Shown here in pieces: positions 18,618 to 31,304 of a DNA stretch of 64,000 nt. How positions within the stretch are numbered: the first letter of the stretch is position 1; every line of letters starts with the position of its first letter. Made by a program: the position numbers and the translations under genes. Origin of the DNA: Hydrogenophaga taeniospiralis (GTDB lineage Bacteria; Pseudomonadota; Gammaproteobacteria; Burkholderiales; Burkholderiaceae_C); NCBI RefSeq assembly GCF_020510445.1, contig NZ_JAHBAG010000001.1, forward strand, positions 4,378,501 to 4,442,500, given 5' to 3'. The notes under the pieces were generated by a model. It searched no databases, was not told the DNA's origin, and saw nothing but the letters and a program-made list of their open reading frames with translations.

Positions 18618-19501
18618 ACATCCTCCTGACCGGCAAGAACGGGCAGGTCGGGTTTGAATTGCAGCGCTCCCTGGCCCCTCTGGGCAGCGTGCATGCCGTG
18701 GACTCGGGTGACTGCGATCTGGCCGATGCCGATGCGTTGCGCGCGCTCATCCGCGATGTTCGCCCTGGGCTGATCGTCAACCCCGCGGCCTACACGGCCG
18801 TGGACCGCGCCGAGAGCGAGACCGCGACTGCCATGGCGGTCAATGCCCGGGCGCCGGGCATCATGGGTGAAGAGGCCGAACGCCTGGGCGCGAGTGTCGT
18901 TCACTTCTCCACCGACTACGTGTTTGACGGGCGCAAGCCCGCCCCCTACAACGAACAGGACCCCACCGGGCCGCTGGGCGTCTACGGGCAAAGCAAGCTC
19001 GAAGGCGAGCGGGCGCTGGCGCGCGCAACACGCCGCCACCTGATTTTCCGCACCAGCTGGGTGGTGGGCGCGCACGGCCACAACTTCGCCAAAACCATGC
19101 TGCGGCTCGCCACCGAACGGACACACCTGAACGTGGTGAACGATCAGCTGGGCGCACCCACCTCCGCCGCCCTGCTGGCCGACCTAACCGCCCACGTGGT
19201 GCGCCAGCTGCAAACCGATGGACCGCAAGAGTTCCCCTTCGGTGTCTACCACCTGGCCGCCAGTGGCGAAACCAGCTGGCACGACTACGCCTGCCACGTC
19301 GTCGCCGAGGCCCAGGCGGCCGGCCTGGCGCTGAAACTCACGCCCGACAACATCCAGGCCATTGCAACAGATGCTTACCCGACGGCCGCCCGGCGTCCCC
19401 TGAACTCCCGTCTCGATACTTCACAATTCCAGGCCACGTTCGGTCTGCGCCTGCCCTCCTGGCGGCAAGGCCTGGACCACATCCTGCAACAGATCCTGTG
19501 A
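18614..19501 (+). CDS. rfbD: dTDP-4-dehydrorhamnose reductase
   Basis: Last step of the dTDP-L-rhamnose pathway, NADPH-dependent reduction of the 4-keto group. SDR protein of 295 residues with [11 protein letters not shown] at the N-terminus, [23 protein letters not shown] and YGQSKLEGE carrying the Tyr/Lys pair. The start ATG overlaps the rfbB stop; a longer frame beginning at 18527 lies inside rfbB and is not credible. The stop overlaps a GTG that could start rfbA. Confidence 0.95.
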   Translation: MNILLTGKNGQVGFELQRSLAPLGSVHAVDSGDCDLADADALRALIRDVRPGLIVNPAAYTAVDRAESETATAMAVNARAPGIMGEEAERLGASVVHFSTDYVFDGRKPAPYNEQDPTGPLGVYGQSKLEGERALARATRRHLIFRTSWVVGAHGHNFAKTMLRLATERTHLNVVNDQLGAPTSAALLADLTAHVVRQLQTDGPQEFPFGVYHLAASGETSWHDYACHVVAEAQAAGLALKLTPDNIQAIATDAYPTAARRPLNSRLDTSQFQATFGLRLPSWRQGLDHILQQIL

Positions 19502-19506
19502 GCACC

Positions 19507-20388
19507 ATGCAAAGAAAAGGCATCATCCTGGCCGGCGGTTCCGGCACCCGGCTCTACCCCGTGACCCAGGCGGTGAGCAAACAGCTCATGCCGGTGTACG
19601 ACAAGCCGATGATCTACTACCCGCTGAGCACCCTGATGCTCGCCGGCATCCGCGACATCCTGATCATCTCCACACCGCACGACACGCCGCGCTTCAGCGA
19701 ACTGCTGGGCGACGGCAGCCAGTGGGGACTGAACCTGCAGTACGCCGTGCAGCCCAGCCCGGACGGCCTGGCGCAGGCCTTCATCATTGGTGAAGACTTC
19801 ATCGGCAACGACCCTTCGGCCCTGGTGCTGGGCGACAACATCTTCTACGGCCACGACTTCGCGGCCCTGCTGCACAACGCCACCGAACGCGCCGACGGCG
19901 CCACCGTCTTCGCCTACCACGTCAACGACCCGCACCGCTATGGCGTGGCCGAGTTCGATCCGACGGGGCGGGTGTTGAGCCTGGAAGAAAAACCGGCCCA
20001 GCCCAAGAGCAACTACGCCGTGACCGGCCTCTATTTCTACGACCAGCAGGTGGCCGCACTGGCCAAGGACCTCAAGCCCTCGCCGCGTGGCGAGCTCGAG
20101 ATCACCGACCTGAACCGCCTGTACCTCGAAGCCAACCAGCTGCACGTCGAAGTCATGGGCCGGGGCTACGCCTGGCTCGACACCGGCACACACGACAGCC
20201 TGCTCGAAGCCGGCCAGTTCATCGCCACACTGGAAAAGCGCCAGGGCCTGAAGGTGGCCTGCCCGGAAGAGATCGCCTTCCGCAGCGGCTGGATCAACGT
20301 CGAACAGGTGCAAGCCCTGATCCAGCCACTGGCCAAGAACGGCTACGGCCAGTACCTGCAACAGATCCTCAAAGAAGCGCTGCGCTGA
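19507..20388 (+). CDS. rfbA: Glucose-1-phosphate thymidylyltransferase
   Basis: First step of the dTDP-L-rhamnose pathway: glucose-1-phosphate and dTTP to dTDP-glucose. Nucleotidyltransferase of 293 residues with the [11 protein letters not shown] signature near the N-terminus, [26 protein letters not shown] and [23 protein letters not shown] at 19498 overlaps the rfbD stop (GTGA), but the ATG at 19507 gives the usual [11 protein letters not shown] start and was chosen. rfbC begins 3 bases after the stop. Confidence 0.95.
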   Translation: MQRKGIILAGGSGTRLYPVTQAVSKQLMPVYDKPMIYYPLSTLMLAGIRDILIISTPHDTPRFSELLGDGSQWGLNLQYAVQPSPDGLAQAFIIGEDFIGNDPSALVLGDNIFYGHDFAALLHNATERADGATVFAYHVNDPHRYGVAEFDPTGRVLSLEEKPAQPKSNYAVTGLYFYDQQVAALAKDLKPSPRGELEITDLNRLYLEANQLHVEVMGRGYAWLDTGTHDSLLEAGQFIATLEKRQGLKVACPEEIAFRSGWINVEQVQALIQPLAKNGYGQYLQQILKEALR

Positions 20389-20391
20389 CCC

Positions 20392-20937
20392 ATGAAAGCC
20401 ACACCCCTCGCCATTCCCGAAGTCATCCTGTTCGAGCCCAAGGTCTTTGGCGACGACCGTGGTTTCTTCTACGAGAGCTTCAACCAGGCCCGCTTCGAGG
20501 AAGCCGTGGGCTACCAAGTCGATTTCGTGCAGGACAACCACTCCAAGTCCCGCCAGGGTGTGCTGCGTGGCCTGCACTACCAGATCCAGCAGGCCCAGGG
20601 CAAGCTGGTGCGCGTGGCGCAGGGCGAGGTGTTCGACGTGGCGGTAGACATCCGCCGCAGTTCGCCCACCTTCGGCCAATGGGTGGGCGCCATCCTGAGC
20701 GCAGAAAACAAGCACCAGCTCTGGGTACCCAAGGGCTTTGCCCACGGCTTCGTGGTGCTCAGTGAAACCGCCGAATTCCTCTACAAAACCAGCGACTACT
20801 ACGCGCCGGCCCACGAGCGCTGCATCGTCTGGGACGACCCCGATCTGGCGATCGACTGGCACACCCCTGTCACCCCATTGCTATCGGCCAAGGACCAGGC
20901 TGGCGCCTCTTTCCAACAAGCCGAGGTCTTCGCCTGA
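20392..20937 (+). CDS. rfbC: dTDP-4-dehydrorhamnose 3,5-epimerase
   Basis: Third step of dTDP-L-rhamnose synthesis, double epimerisation at C3 and C5. Cupin-fold protein of 181 residues, the expected size. The active-site His lies in VLRGLHYQIQQAQGKLV, with the conserved KSRQG before it, and FVVLSETAEFLYKTSDYY and CIVWDDPDLAIDW after it. It completes the four-gene rfb set, and manC starts 5 bases downstream, so precursor genes for both rhamnose types appear cotranscribed. Confidence 0.96.
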   Translation: MKATPLAIPEVILFEPKVFGDDRGFFYESFNQARFEEAVGYQVDFVQDNHSKSRQGVLRGLHYQIQQAQGKLVRVAQGEVFDVAVDIRRSSPTFGQWVGAILSAENKHQLWVPKGFAHGFVVLSETAEFLYKTSDYYAPAHERCIVWDDPDLAIDWHTPVTPLLSAKDQAGASFQQAEVFA

Positions 20938-20942
20938 TACCC

Positions 20943-22418
20943 ATGAAACTGATCTCAGTCGTCCTTTCAGGCGGCGCCGGCACCCGCCTGTGGCCGGCCT
21001 CACGCCAAGCCTACCCCAAGCCCTTCATGAAGCTCGGCGGCAGCGCCTTGCTGGAACAAGCCATCACCCGCGGCCAGGCTTGCGGCACCGACGATCTGCT
21101 CATCGTCACCAACCAGGACCACCTGTTCCTCACCCAGGGGCTGCTGTCGGACATGGCCGACCCGCCGCGGGTGCGCTACCTGCTGGAACCCAAAGGCCGC
21201 AACACCGCCCCCGCCATTGCACTGGCGGCACTGGACTGCCAGGCCACCCACGGCGACGACGCGGTCATGCTGGTGCTGCCCGCCGACCACCTGATTCCCG
21301 ACACCGAAGCTTTCGTGGCCAATGCGCTCGAAGCCGTGCGCCAGGCCCAGAAAGGCCAGTTGGTGGTGTTCGGCATCCAGCCCACCAGCCCGGAAACCGG
21401 CTTCGGCTATATCGAAGTGGCCAAGCTGGGGCGGGACGTGCAGCCGGTGCTCAAGTTCGTGGAAAAGCCCGATCTGGCCACGGCGCAGGAGTATCTGGCC
21501 ACCGGGCGCTTTTACTGGAACAGCGGCATGTTCTGCTTCACAGCCGGCGCCATGCTGGCGGCGCTGACCCAGCATGCGCCCGACGTGCTGCAGGCTGCGG
21601 GCAAGGCCCTGGCCCAGTCCACCACCCAGGCGATGTCGTTGCCCGACGAACCCAACCCGCCCCACGTCACCCGCTTTCAGGCGCACAGCTTCGGCCTGCA
21701 GCCCGACATCAGCATCGACTACGCCGTGATGGAGCGCGCCAACAACGTGACCCTTGTGCCGGCCCGCTTCGGCTGGAGCGATGTGGGGGCCTGGCCCGCC
21801 GTGGCGCAAGCCCACACGCCCGACGCCAGCGGCAACACCTTGGGTGCCGCCGACGGCGCCGACTGGGTCGCCGTCAACACCACCGGAACCCATGTGCACG
21901 TTGACAGCCACTGCCACAAGGTCGTGGCCACGGTGGGGGTGCAAGACCTGGTGGTGGTTGACACCCCCGACGCCCTTCTCGTCACCACCAAACGCGAGGC
22001 ACAAAACGTCAAACGCGTGGTGGACGCACTCAAGGAACGCCACATCAACAGCCCGCACCACCAGAGCACCCTGCTGCCGCCCGCGGTGCACCGCCCCTGG
22101 GGCACCTACGCGACCCTGAAGGAAGAAGATGGCTACAAGGTCAAGCGCATCACCGTCAAGCCCGGCCAGAGCCTGAGCCTGCAGTACCACCACCAGCGCG
22201 CCGAACACTGGATGCTGGTGCACGGCCGCGGCATCGTGCAGATTGGCGATGTGGAGTACCCCACCGTGCCCGGTGAATACCGCTACATCCCGTTGAAAGA
22301 AAAGCACCGCTTGACCAACACCGGCCCCGATGAACTGGTGCTGATCGAAGTCCAGTGCGGCGACTACCTGGGCGAAGACGACATTGTTCGTCTGTCCGAC
22401 ACCTACGGGCGGTTGTGA
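20943..22418 (+). CDS. manC: Mannose-1-phosphate guanylyltransferase / mannose-6-phosphate isomerase
   Basis: Bifunctional type II enzyme of 491 residues that makes GDP-mannose and can also isomerise fructose-6-phosphate. The N-terminal pyrophosphorylase carries GGAGTRLWPASR, the FVEKPD lysine motif and WNSGMFCF. The C-terminal cupin isomerase domain (about 370-480) carries RPWGTY, YHHQRAEHW and EVQCGDYLGEDDIVR. GDP-mannose feeds gmd (28723) and the rmd-like gene (36768). A phosphomannomutase gene is not in the window, so that step must come from elsewhere. The stop shares one base with the wzm start (TGATG). Confidence 0.95.
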   Translation: MKLISVVLSGGAGTRLWPASRQAYPKPFMKLGGSALLEQAITRGQACGTDDLLIVTNQDHLFLTQGLLSDMADPPRVRYLLEPKGRNTAPAIALAALDCQATHGDDAVMLVLPADHLIPDTEAFVANALEAVRQAQKGQLVVFGIQPTSPETGFGYIEVAKLGRDVQPVLKFVEKPDLATAQEYLATGRFYWNSGMFCFTAGAMLAALTQHAPDVLQAAGKALAQSTTQAMSLPDEPNPPHVTRFQAHSFGLQPDISIDYAVMERANNVTLVPARFGWSDVGAWPAVAQAHTPDASGNTLGAADGADWVAVNTTGTHVHVDSHCHKVVATVGVQDLVVVDTPDALLVTTKREAQNVKRVVDALKERHINSPHHQSTLLPPAVHRPWGTYATLKEEDGYKVKRITVKPGQSLSLQYHHQRAEHWMLVHGRGIVQIGDVEYPTVPGEYRYIPLKEKHRLTNTGPDELVLIEVQCGDYLGEDDIVRLSDTYGRL

Positions 22419-23209
22419 TGGACATGATCCGGGCCCTGTGGGCTTACCGGGGTTTCATTCTCGGCAGCGTCAAACGCGAGTTCCAGACCAAATACCGCAA
22501 CTCCCTGCTGGGCGCGGCGTGGAACATCATCAACCCGCTGTCGATGATCGTGGTCTACACGCTCATCTTTTCGCAGCTGATGAAAGCCCGGCTGCCGGGC
22601 GTTGAGAGCACCTACGGATTCAGCATCTACCTCTGCACCGGCATCCTGACCTGGGGCCTGTTCGCCGAGATCACCACCCGCGCCACCGGCATGTTTCTCG
22701 AACATGCCAACCTGCTGAAGAAACTGAGCTTTCCCCGACTGTGCCTGCCAGTCACAGTGGTCAGCAACGCAGTGCTCAACTTCGGCATCGTCTTCGGCCT
22801 CTTCACCCTCTTCCTGCTGCTGTCCGGCAACTTCCCTGGTTGGGCCGTCCTGGCGCTGGTGCCTCTGCTGCTGCTGCTGGTGCTGTTTGCCATCGGCATC
22901 GGCATCACCCTGGGCGTGCTCAACGTCTTCTTCCGCGACGTGGGCCAGTTCTTCGGCATCTTCCTGTCCTTCTGGTTCTGGTTCACCCCAATCGTTTACC
23001 CCATCAGCATCCTGCCCGACTCGGTGAAGTTCCTCATGAACTTCAACCCGATGGCGCGGCTGATGGCCGCCTTTCAGACCGTGCTGATGACTGGCGAGTG
23101 GCCGAACTGGACCAGCCTGTGGCCCGTGGTCGTTCTGGCCACCGCTCTGTGCATCTTCGGTCTGCGCCTGTTCCGCAAGCGCTCGGGCGAGATGGTCGAC
23201 GAACTCTGA
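22418..23209 (+). CDS. wzm: Polysaccharide ABC transporter permease (Wzm-like)
   Basis: Inner-membrane permease of 263 residues, six hydrophobic segments, type-2 ABC exporter family. The N-terminal amphipathic segment REFQTKYRNSLLGAAWN and the FFRDVGQFFGIF segment are standard for O-antigen and capsule exporters of the Wzm/KpsM group. Together with the next gene it would move the undecaprenyl-linked polysaccharide across the inner membrane. The start ATG overlaps the manC stop by one base, arguing for coupled translation. Confidence 0.93.
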   Translation: MDMIRALWAYRGFILGSVKREFQTKYRNSLLGAAWNIINPLSMIVVYTLIFSQLMKARLPGVESTYGFSIYLCTGILTWGLFAEITTRATGMFLEHANLLKKLSFPRLCLPVTVVSNAVLNFGIVFGLFTLFLLLSGNFPGWAVLALVPLLLLLVLFAIGIGITLGVLNVFFRDVGQFFGIFLSFWFWFTPIVYPISILPDSVKFLMNFNPMARLMAAFQTVLMTGEWPNWTSLWPVVVLATALCIFGLRLFRKRSGEMVDEL

Positions 23210-23222
23210 ACAAGCACCGAGC

Positions 23223-24446
23223 ATGGGTACCATCACCGTCTCCAACCTGGGCAAGGCCTACAAACAGTACCCGACACGCTGGGCGCGTCTGGCCGAATGG
23301 CTCATTCCGTTCCACCCCCAACGGCACACCCTCAAGTGGGTGTTGCAAGGCATCAACTTCACCGTCACCCCGGGTGAAGCCGTCGGCATCATCGGCATCA
23401 ACGGGGCGGGCAAGAGCACCCTGCTCAAGATGATCACCGGCACGACCCAGCCCACCACCGGCAGCGTGCGCATGACCGGCCGCGTGGCCGCCATGCTGGA
23501 ACTCGGCATGGGCTTCCACCCGGACTTCACCGGGCGGCAAAACGCCTTCATGGCCGGCCAGCTGCTGGGCTACACGGTCGAGGAAATCGCGCGGCTGATG
23601 CCTGGGATCGAAGCCTTCGCCGAAATCGGTGACTACATCGACCAGCCCGTGCGGGTCTACAGCAGTGGCATGCAGATGCGGCTGGCCTTCAGCGTGGCAA
23701 CCGCGCACCGGCCCGACATCCTCATTGTGGATGAAGCGCTTTCGGTCGGCGACGCGTATTTCGTGCACAAGAGCTTTGCGCGCATCAAGCAGTTTCGCGA
23801 AGAAGGTACGACCCTGCTCATCGTCAGCCATGACAAGCAGGCCATTCAGAGCATTTGCGACCGTGCCATCCTGTTAAATGCTGGGCAACTGGTCATGCAG
23901 GGTGAACCCGAGGCGGTGATGGACTACTACAACGCCTTGCTCGCCGACCATCAGAACCAGCAAGTCACGCAAGAGGTAAGAGAAGACGGCAAGGTGCAAA
24001 CCATCTCGGGTACCGGTGAGGCCACAGTTACCGCCATTGCACTGGTTGATGAAGCAAACCGGCCTCTAGAGGTGGTTGACGTTGGGCAGGCCGTGCGTTT
24101 ACGCATCGAAGTCACCTCGCACCGAGCCATTGACCGCTTGGTGCTGGGCTACGGCATCAAAGACCGCTTGGGTCAAGTTATTTACGGTACCAACACCCAC
24201 CTGAAAAATCAGCCGCTGCTCAACGTTGCGGCTGGGGAGCGGTGCTTGTTTGACATTGCTTTCCCAGCCAACCTTGGGCCTGGTACTTACTCGGTGCAAA
24301 CCGCCATTGTGAGTACCGACACCCATTTGTCCAACAACTACGAATGGCGGGACTTGGCCTTGGTCTTCAATGTGGTCAACATGAACAAGTCGCATTTTGC
24401 CGGCTGTGCTTGGATAGACCCAGTCATCGGAATCTCCCGTACATGA
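23223..24446 (+). CDS. wzt: Polysaccharide ABC transporter ATP-binding protein with C-terminal Wzt domain
   Basis: ATPase of 407 residues energising O-antigen or capsule export. ABC domain: Walker A GINGAGKST (58-66), signature YSSGMQMRLAF (146-156), Walker B ILIVDEAL (166-173) and switch His in VSHDKQ. Residues about 255-405 form a beta-rich Wzt_C domain, which in E. coli O8/O9a binds the modified non-reducing end of its own glycan. Base composition falls after about codon 218: hand counts give 39/60 G+C at 23641-23700 but 31/60 at 24241-24300. The stop overlaps the FkbM methyltransferase start by 4 bases. Confidence 0.94.
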   Translation: MGTITVSNLGKAYKQYPTRWARLAEWLIPFHPQRHTLKWVLQGINFTVTPGEAVGIIGINGAGKSTLLKMITGTTQPTTGSVRMTGRVAAMLELGMGFHPDFTGRQNAFMAGQLLGYTVEEIARLMPGIEAFAEIGDYIDQPVRVYSSGMQMRLAFSVATAHRPDILIVDEALSVGDAYFVHKSFARIKQFREEGTTLLIVSHDKQAIQSICDRAILLNAGQLVMQGEPEAVMDYYNALLADHQNQQVTQEVREDGKVQTISGTGEATVTAIALVDEANRPLEVVDVGQAVRLRIEVTSHRAIDRLVLGYGIKDRLGQVIYGTNTHLKNQPLLNVAAGERCLFDIAFPANLGPGTYSVQTAIVSTDTHLSNNYEWRDLALVFNVVNMNKSHFAGCAWIDPVIGISRT

Positions 24447-25627
24447 GCATTATTTCCTACGCCCAGAACTTCGAAGACGTCATGCTGTGGCGGGCACTCG
24501 GACATGTTTGTGACGGCTTCTACATAGATGTCGGCGCTCAGGATCCATACCTGCATTCGGTCAGTCTCGCCTTCTATCAACAGGGATGGCGAGGTGTGCA
24601 TGTTGAACCGACGCAGCAGTACTCGGACAAGCTACGCTCGGCACGTCCCGATGAGTTGGTGCTGCAGGTAGCGCTGGGCAAGGCAGAAGGAATCCTGACA
24701 TTCTTCGAGTTCGCGGACACCGGACTTTCCACTGCAAGCGCCGAAATTGCCGAGCAACACCGATCCAAAGGCTTCAACTCCAAGAAGACCTCTGTACCCG
24801 TCTTGACCCTGGACACGGTGCTGACGTCCCAGGGAGACCGAGACGTGCACTGGTTAAAGGTAGACGTGGAGGGGGCCGAGAAGGATGTGCTTGCGGGCTG
24901 GAAGTCTTCACTGGTCCGCCCATGGGTTGTGGTCATCGAAGCGACCCGGCCCTTGTCGGCCACCACAACCCATGAAGAGTGGGAACACCTGATCCTCCAA
25001 AAGGGATACACATTCGCATACTTTGACGGACTCAACAGGTTTTACGTATCCAGCGCGCACAGTGAGCTGATTGAAAAATTCAGATCTCCGCCCAACGTAT
25101 TTGACCCGTTTGCCCTGGCTGCGGACCATCACCTGTGCCGGCTGGCAGTCCACGAGACCCACAAGGCGCGCGAAGAAACCCTTCGCAGCGCCAGCCTGGT
25201 TCGTCAGTACTCGGAAAGCACTCGGACGCTTGAATCCAAGCTAGCTGAACGCAATGGGTACATACGTCAGTTGGAGGCGGCCCACGCCAGATTGAGCAAT
25301 GATTTGCTCGCGGCACAGAACACCTGGCGGGAGCTTGCCCAATCGATGATCGCCATGCGGACCAGCGCTTCCTGGCGCCTCACGGCCCCGATGCGCTGGC
25401 TGAGCATCCAGATGCGCTTGCTTCTGATCCACGGCTTTCGGCGGCGGTTGACGATGGCGATCATCAAGCTCCGGGGCGGGGAGCCGCCGCACACCGAACG
25501 GAGCCATGCCAGTGCACCGGCCGCTGAACATCAGACAGCCACAGGGAATGCGGGGAGCGACGCCGATCCAACCCCCCGGACCCGACAGATACACCAGATT
25601 CTGATCAACGCGAAGAACCAAGAATAG
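24443..25627 (+). CDS. FkbM-family methyltransferase with C-terminal coiled coil
   Basis: SAM-dependent methyltransferase of 394 residues. The FkbM domain (about 1-210) shows FYIDVGAQDP (SAM site) and LKVDVEGAEKDVL. Residues about 236-306 are charged and heptad-like, predicted coiled coil, followed by SASWRLTAPMR (308-318) and a basic amphipathic segment that could sit on the membrane. The start is the ATG overlapping the wzt stop; upstream frame extension lies within wzt. Translational coupling to wzt and the coiled coil recall the WbdD chain terminator, so a chain-capping sugar O-methyltransferase is inferred. AT-richer than the flanks. Confidence 0.86.
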   Translation: MSIISYAQNFEDVMLWRALGHVCDGFYIDVGAQDPYLHSVSLAFYQQGWRGVHVEPTQQYSDKLRSARPDELVLQVALGKAEGILTFFEFADTGLSTASAEIAEQHRSKGFNSKKTSVPVLTLDTVLTSQGDRDVHWLKVDVEGAEKDVLAGWKSSLVRPWVVVIEATRPLSATTTHEEWEHLILQKGYTFAYFDGLNRFYVSSAHSELIEKFRSPPNVFDPFALAADHHLCRLAVHETHKAREETLRSASLVRQYSESTRTLESKLAERNGYIRQLEAAHARLSNDLLAAQNTWRELAQSMIAMRTSASWRLTAPMRWLSIQMRLLLIHGFRRRLTMAIIKLRGGEPPHTERSHASAPAAEHQTATGNAGSDADPTPRTRQIHQILINAKNQE

Positions 25628-25639
25628 GCTCAACACACG

Positions 25640-29757
<4,118 letters not shown>

Positions 29758-29785
29758 GCGTCGCTATTTGCAGGAGGCTCCAGGT

Positions 29786-30421
29786 TTGAAAATTTCGCAT
29801 GGCTTGCAGGAAAACGGGGTGATCGTCGGCAACGTGTTCGACAAATATGAATCCCGCAACCCTCTGGTGCGCGAGATCATGCGCGGGTTCAACAATGGTC
29901 TGGCATATCTGGTGTCCAGAGCGGCTCCGGCCAACGTCCATGAGTTGGGCTGCGGAGAGGGCCACTGGGTGCTGGAGTGGGCCCAACAAGGCATAGCCGC
30001 GCGAGGCAGTGATTTCTCTGAAAAGGTGATCGCCATGGCGCGTGACAATGCCGTCAGCGCCCAGTTGGACCCGGGCATGTTTTCTGTGCGCAGCATCTAC
30101 GATATTGCGCCAGACACCGACAGCGCCGATCTGATCGTTTGCAGCGAGGTGCTGGAGCACCTGACCGATCCCGTGGCTGGTTTGGCCGCGATCCAGAAAG
30201 TGGCCAGTCGCCACGTCATCCTGACGGTGCCGCGCGAGCCCATATGGTGTGCCATGAACATGGCGCGCGGAGCCTACCTGCGACACTGGGGGAACACACC
30301 GGGCCATCTGCAGCACTGGTCCACCCGGCAGTTCATTGCGCTCGTCGAGCGCTATTTTGAGGTGGTTGCTGTCAAGACCCCACTGCCCTGGACCATGCTG
30401 CTGTGTCGGGTGAAAGACTAG
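29786..30421 (+). CDS. Class I SAM-dependent methyltransferase
   Basis: Small cytoplasmic methyltransferase of 211 residues. Motif I is HELGCGEGHWVLEWA, followed by acidic motif II in GSDFSEKV, motif post-I NPDTDSAD-like DTDSADLIVCSEVLEHL, typical of Methyltransf_11/23 members. The start is taken as TTG at 29786 because AGGAGG at 29772-29777 lies 8 bases upstream; an earlier TTG at 29768 precedes that site and is rejected. It lies between gmd and a flippase-like gene, so it probably methylates a sugar or lipid intermediate of the glycan. Substrate unknown. Confidence 0.82.
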   Translation: MKISHGLQENGVIVGNVFDKYESRNPLVREIMRGFNNGLAYLVSRAAPANVHELGCGEGHWVLEWAQQGIAARGSDFSEKVIAMARDNAVSAQLDPGMFSVRSIYDIAPDTDSADLIVCSEVLEHLTDPVAGLAAIQKVASRHVILTVPREPIWCAMNMARGAYLRHWGNTPGHLQHWSTRQFIALVERYFEVVAVKTPLPWTMLLCRVKD

Positions 30422-30425
30422 GCGA

Positions 30426-31304
30426 GTGATCCAACGCCCTCACCTCAAACGCTGGTTTCACACCGCCAGTACCCTGCTGGCTCTGGCTGGGGCCGCCTTT
30501 GTGGTCTTGAAGATTGCAGAGCACTCGGCACAGATAGATGTATCGCATTTCGGGACCTCCGCTTGGGCGGCTCTGACCCTTTTGGTGGTGGCCTACGGTG
30601 CATCCAATGCCTTGTTGGCCAGGGCCTGGTGGCAACTGCTGAATTATTTCGAGCTCCAGGCGACATGGCCTTGGACGCTGAAGACCTACGGTGTGTCGCA
30701 GATCAACAAATACATCCCGGGCAACATCTTTCACTTGGCAGGGCGCCAGGCACTGGGTATGTCTGCTGGCATGGCGGCCCGCCCACTGGCACAGTCTGCC
30801 CTGTGGGAACTGGTCATGCTCGCCATGCTAGGCCTTCTGTATGGTGCGCTGGCTACCCCTCTGGGTTGGCCCCAGATGTCAGTCACCGCCGCCACCGTTT
30901 TGTGGGCATCGCTGCTGGCGTGTGGATACGCAACCCTCCACCGCCTTGGCGCCAGGCCGCTTGCCCTGGCCATGTTCTGGCAAGCCAGCTTTCTGATGGT
31001 GTCGGGAGTGGTGTTCATCGCGGTGCTTCTGGCAAGCAGTGGCACATCGGCTGTGGCCTACTCCGCGCTGCCTGCCGTGTGTGGTGCCTATGTGCTGGCC
31101 TGGCTGGCGGGCCTCGTGACTCCAGGGGCTCCGGCCGGAGTGGGTGTGCGCGAGGCCGTGTTGTTGCTCTTGCTGGGCGGACTGTTCGCGCCGGCAGACC
31201 TGCTCGTGGCGGTGGTCCTGGGGCGAGCGGTGACGGCCTCGGGTGACCTGTTGTTTTACCTGTACGCACTTTCCATCAGGACGAAAGCCCATGGCCAAGT
31301 TTGA
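30426..31304 (+). CDS. Flippase-like membrane protein, paralogue of the one at 13772
   Basis: Polytopic inner-membrane protein of 292 residues, GTG start, about eight hydrophobic segments. It shares with the protein at 13772-14701 the motifs NKYIPGNIFHLAGRQALG and TPGAPAGVGVREA, so both belong to the MprF-transmembrane/UPF0104 group, but the rest has diverged strongly. It begins 4 bases after the methyltransferase stop and its end overlaps the next start by 14 bases. A role in handling lipid-linked glycan is plausible from context only. Confidence 0.75.
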   Translation: MIQRPHLKRWFHTASTLLALAGAAFVVLKIAEHSAQIDVSHFGTSAWAALTLLVVAYGASNALLARAWWQLLNYFELQATWPWTLKTYGVSQINKYIPGNIFHLAGRQALGMSAGMAARPLAQSALWELVMLAMLGLLYGALATPLGWPQMSVTAATVLWASLLACGYATLHRLGARPLALAMFWQASFLMVSGVVFIAVLLASSGTSAVAYSALPAVCGAYVLAWLAGLVTPGAPAGVGVREAVLLLLLGGLFAPADLLVAVVLGRAVTASGDLLFYLYALSIRTKAHGQV

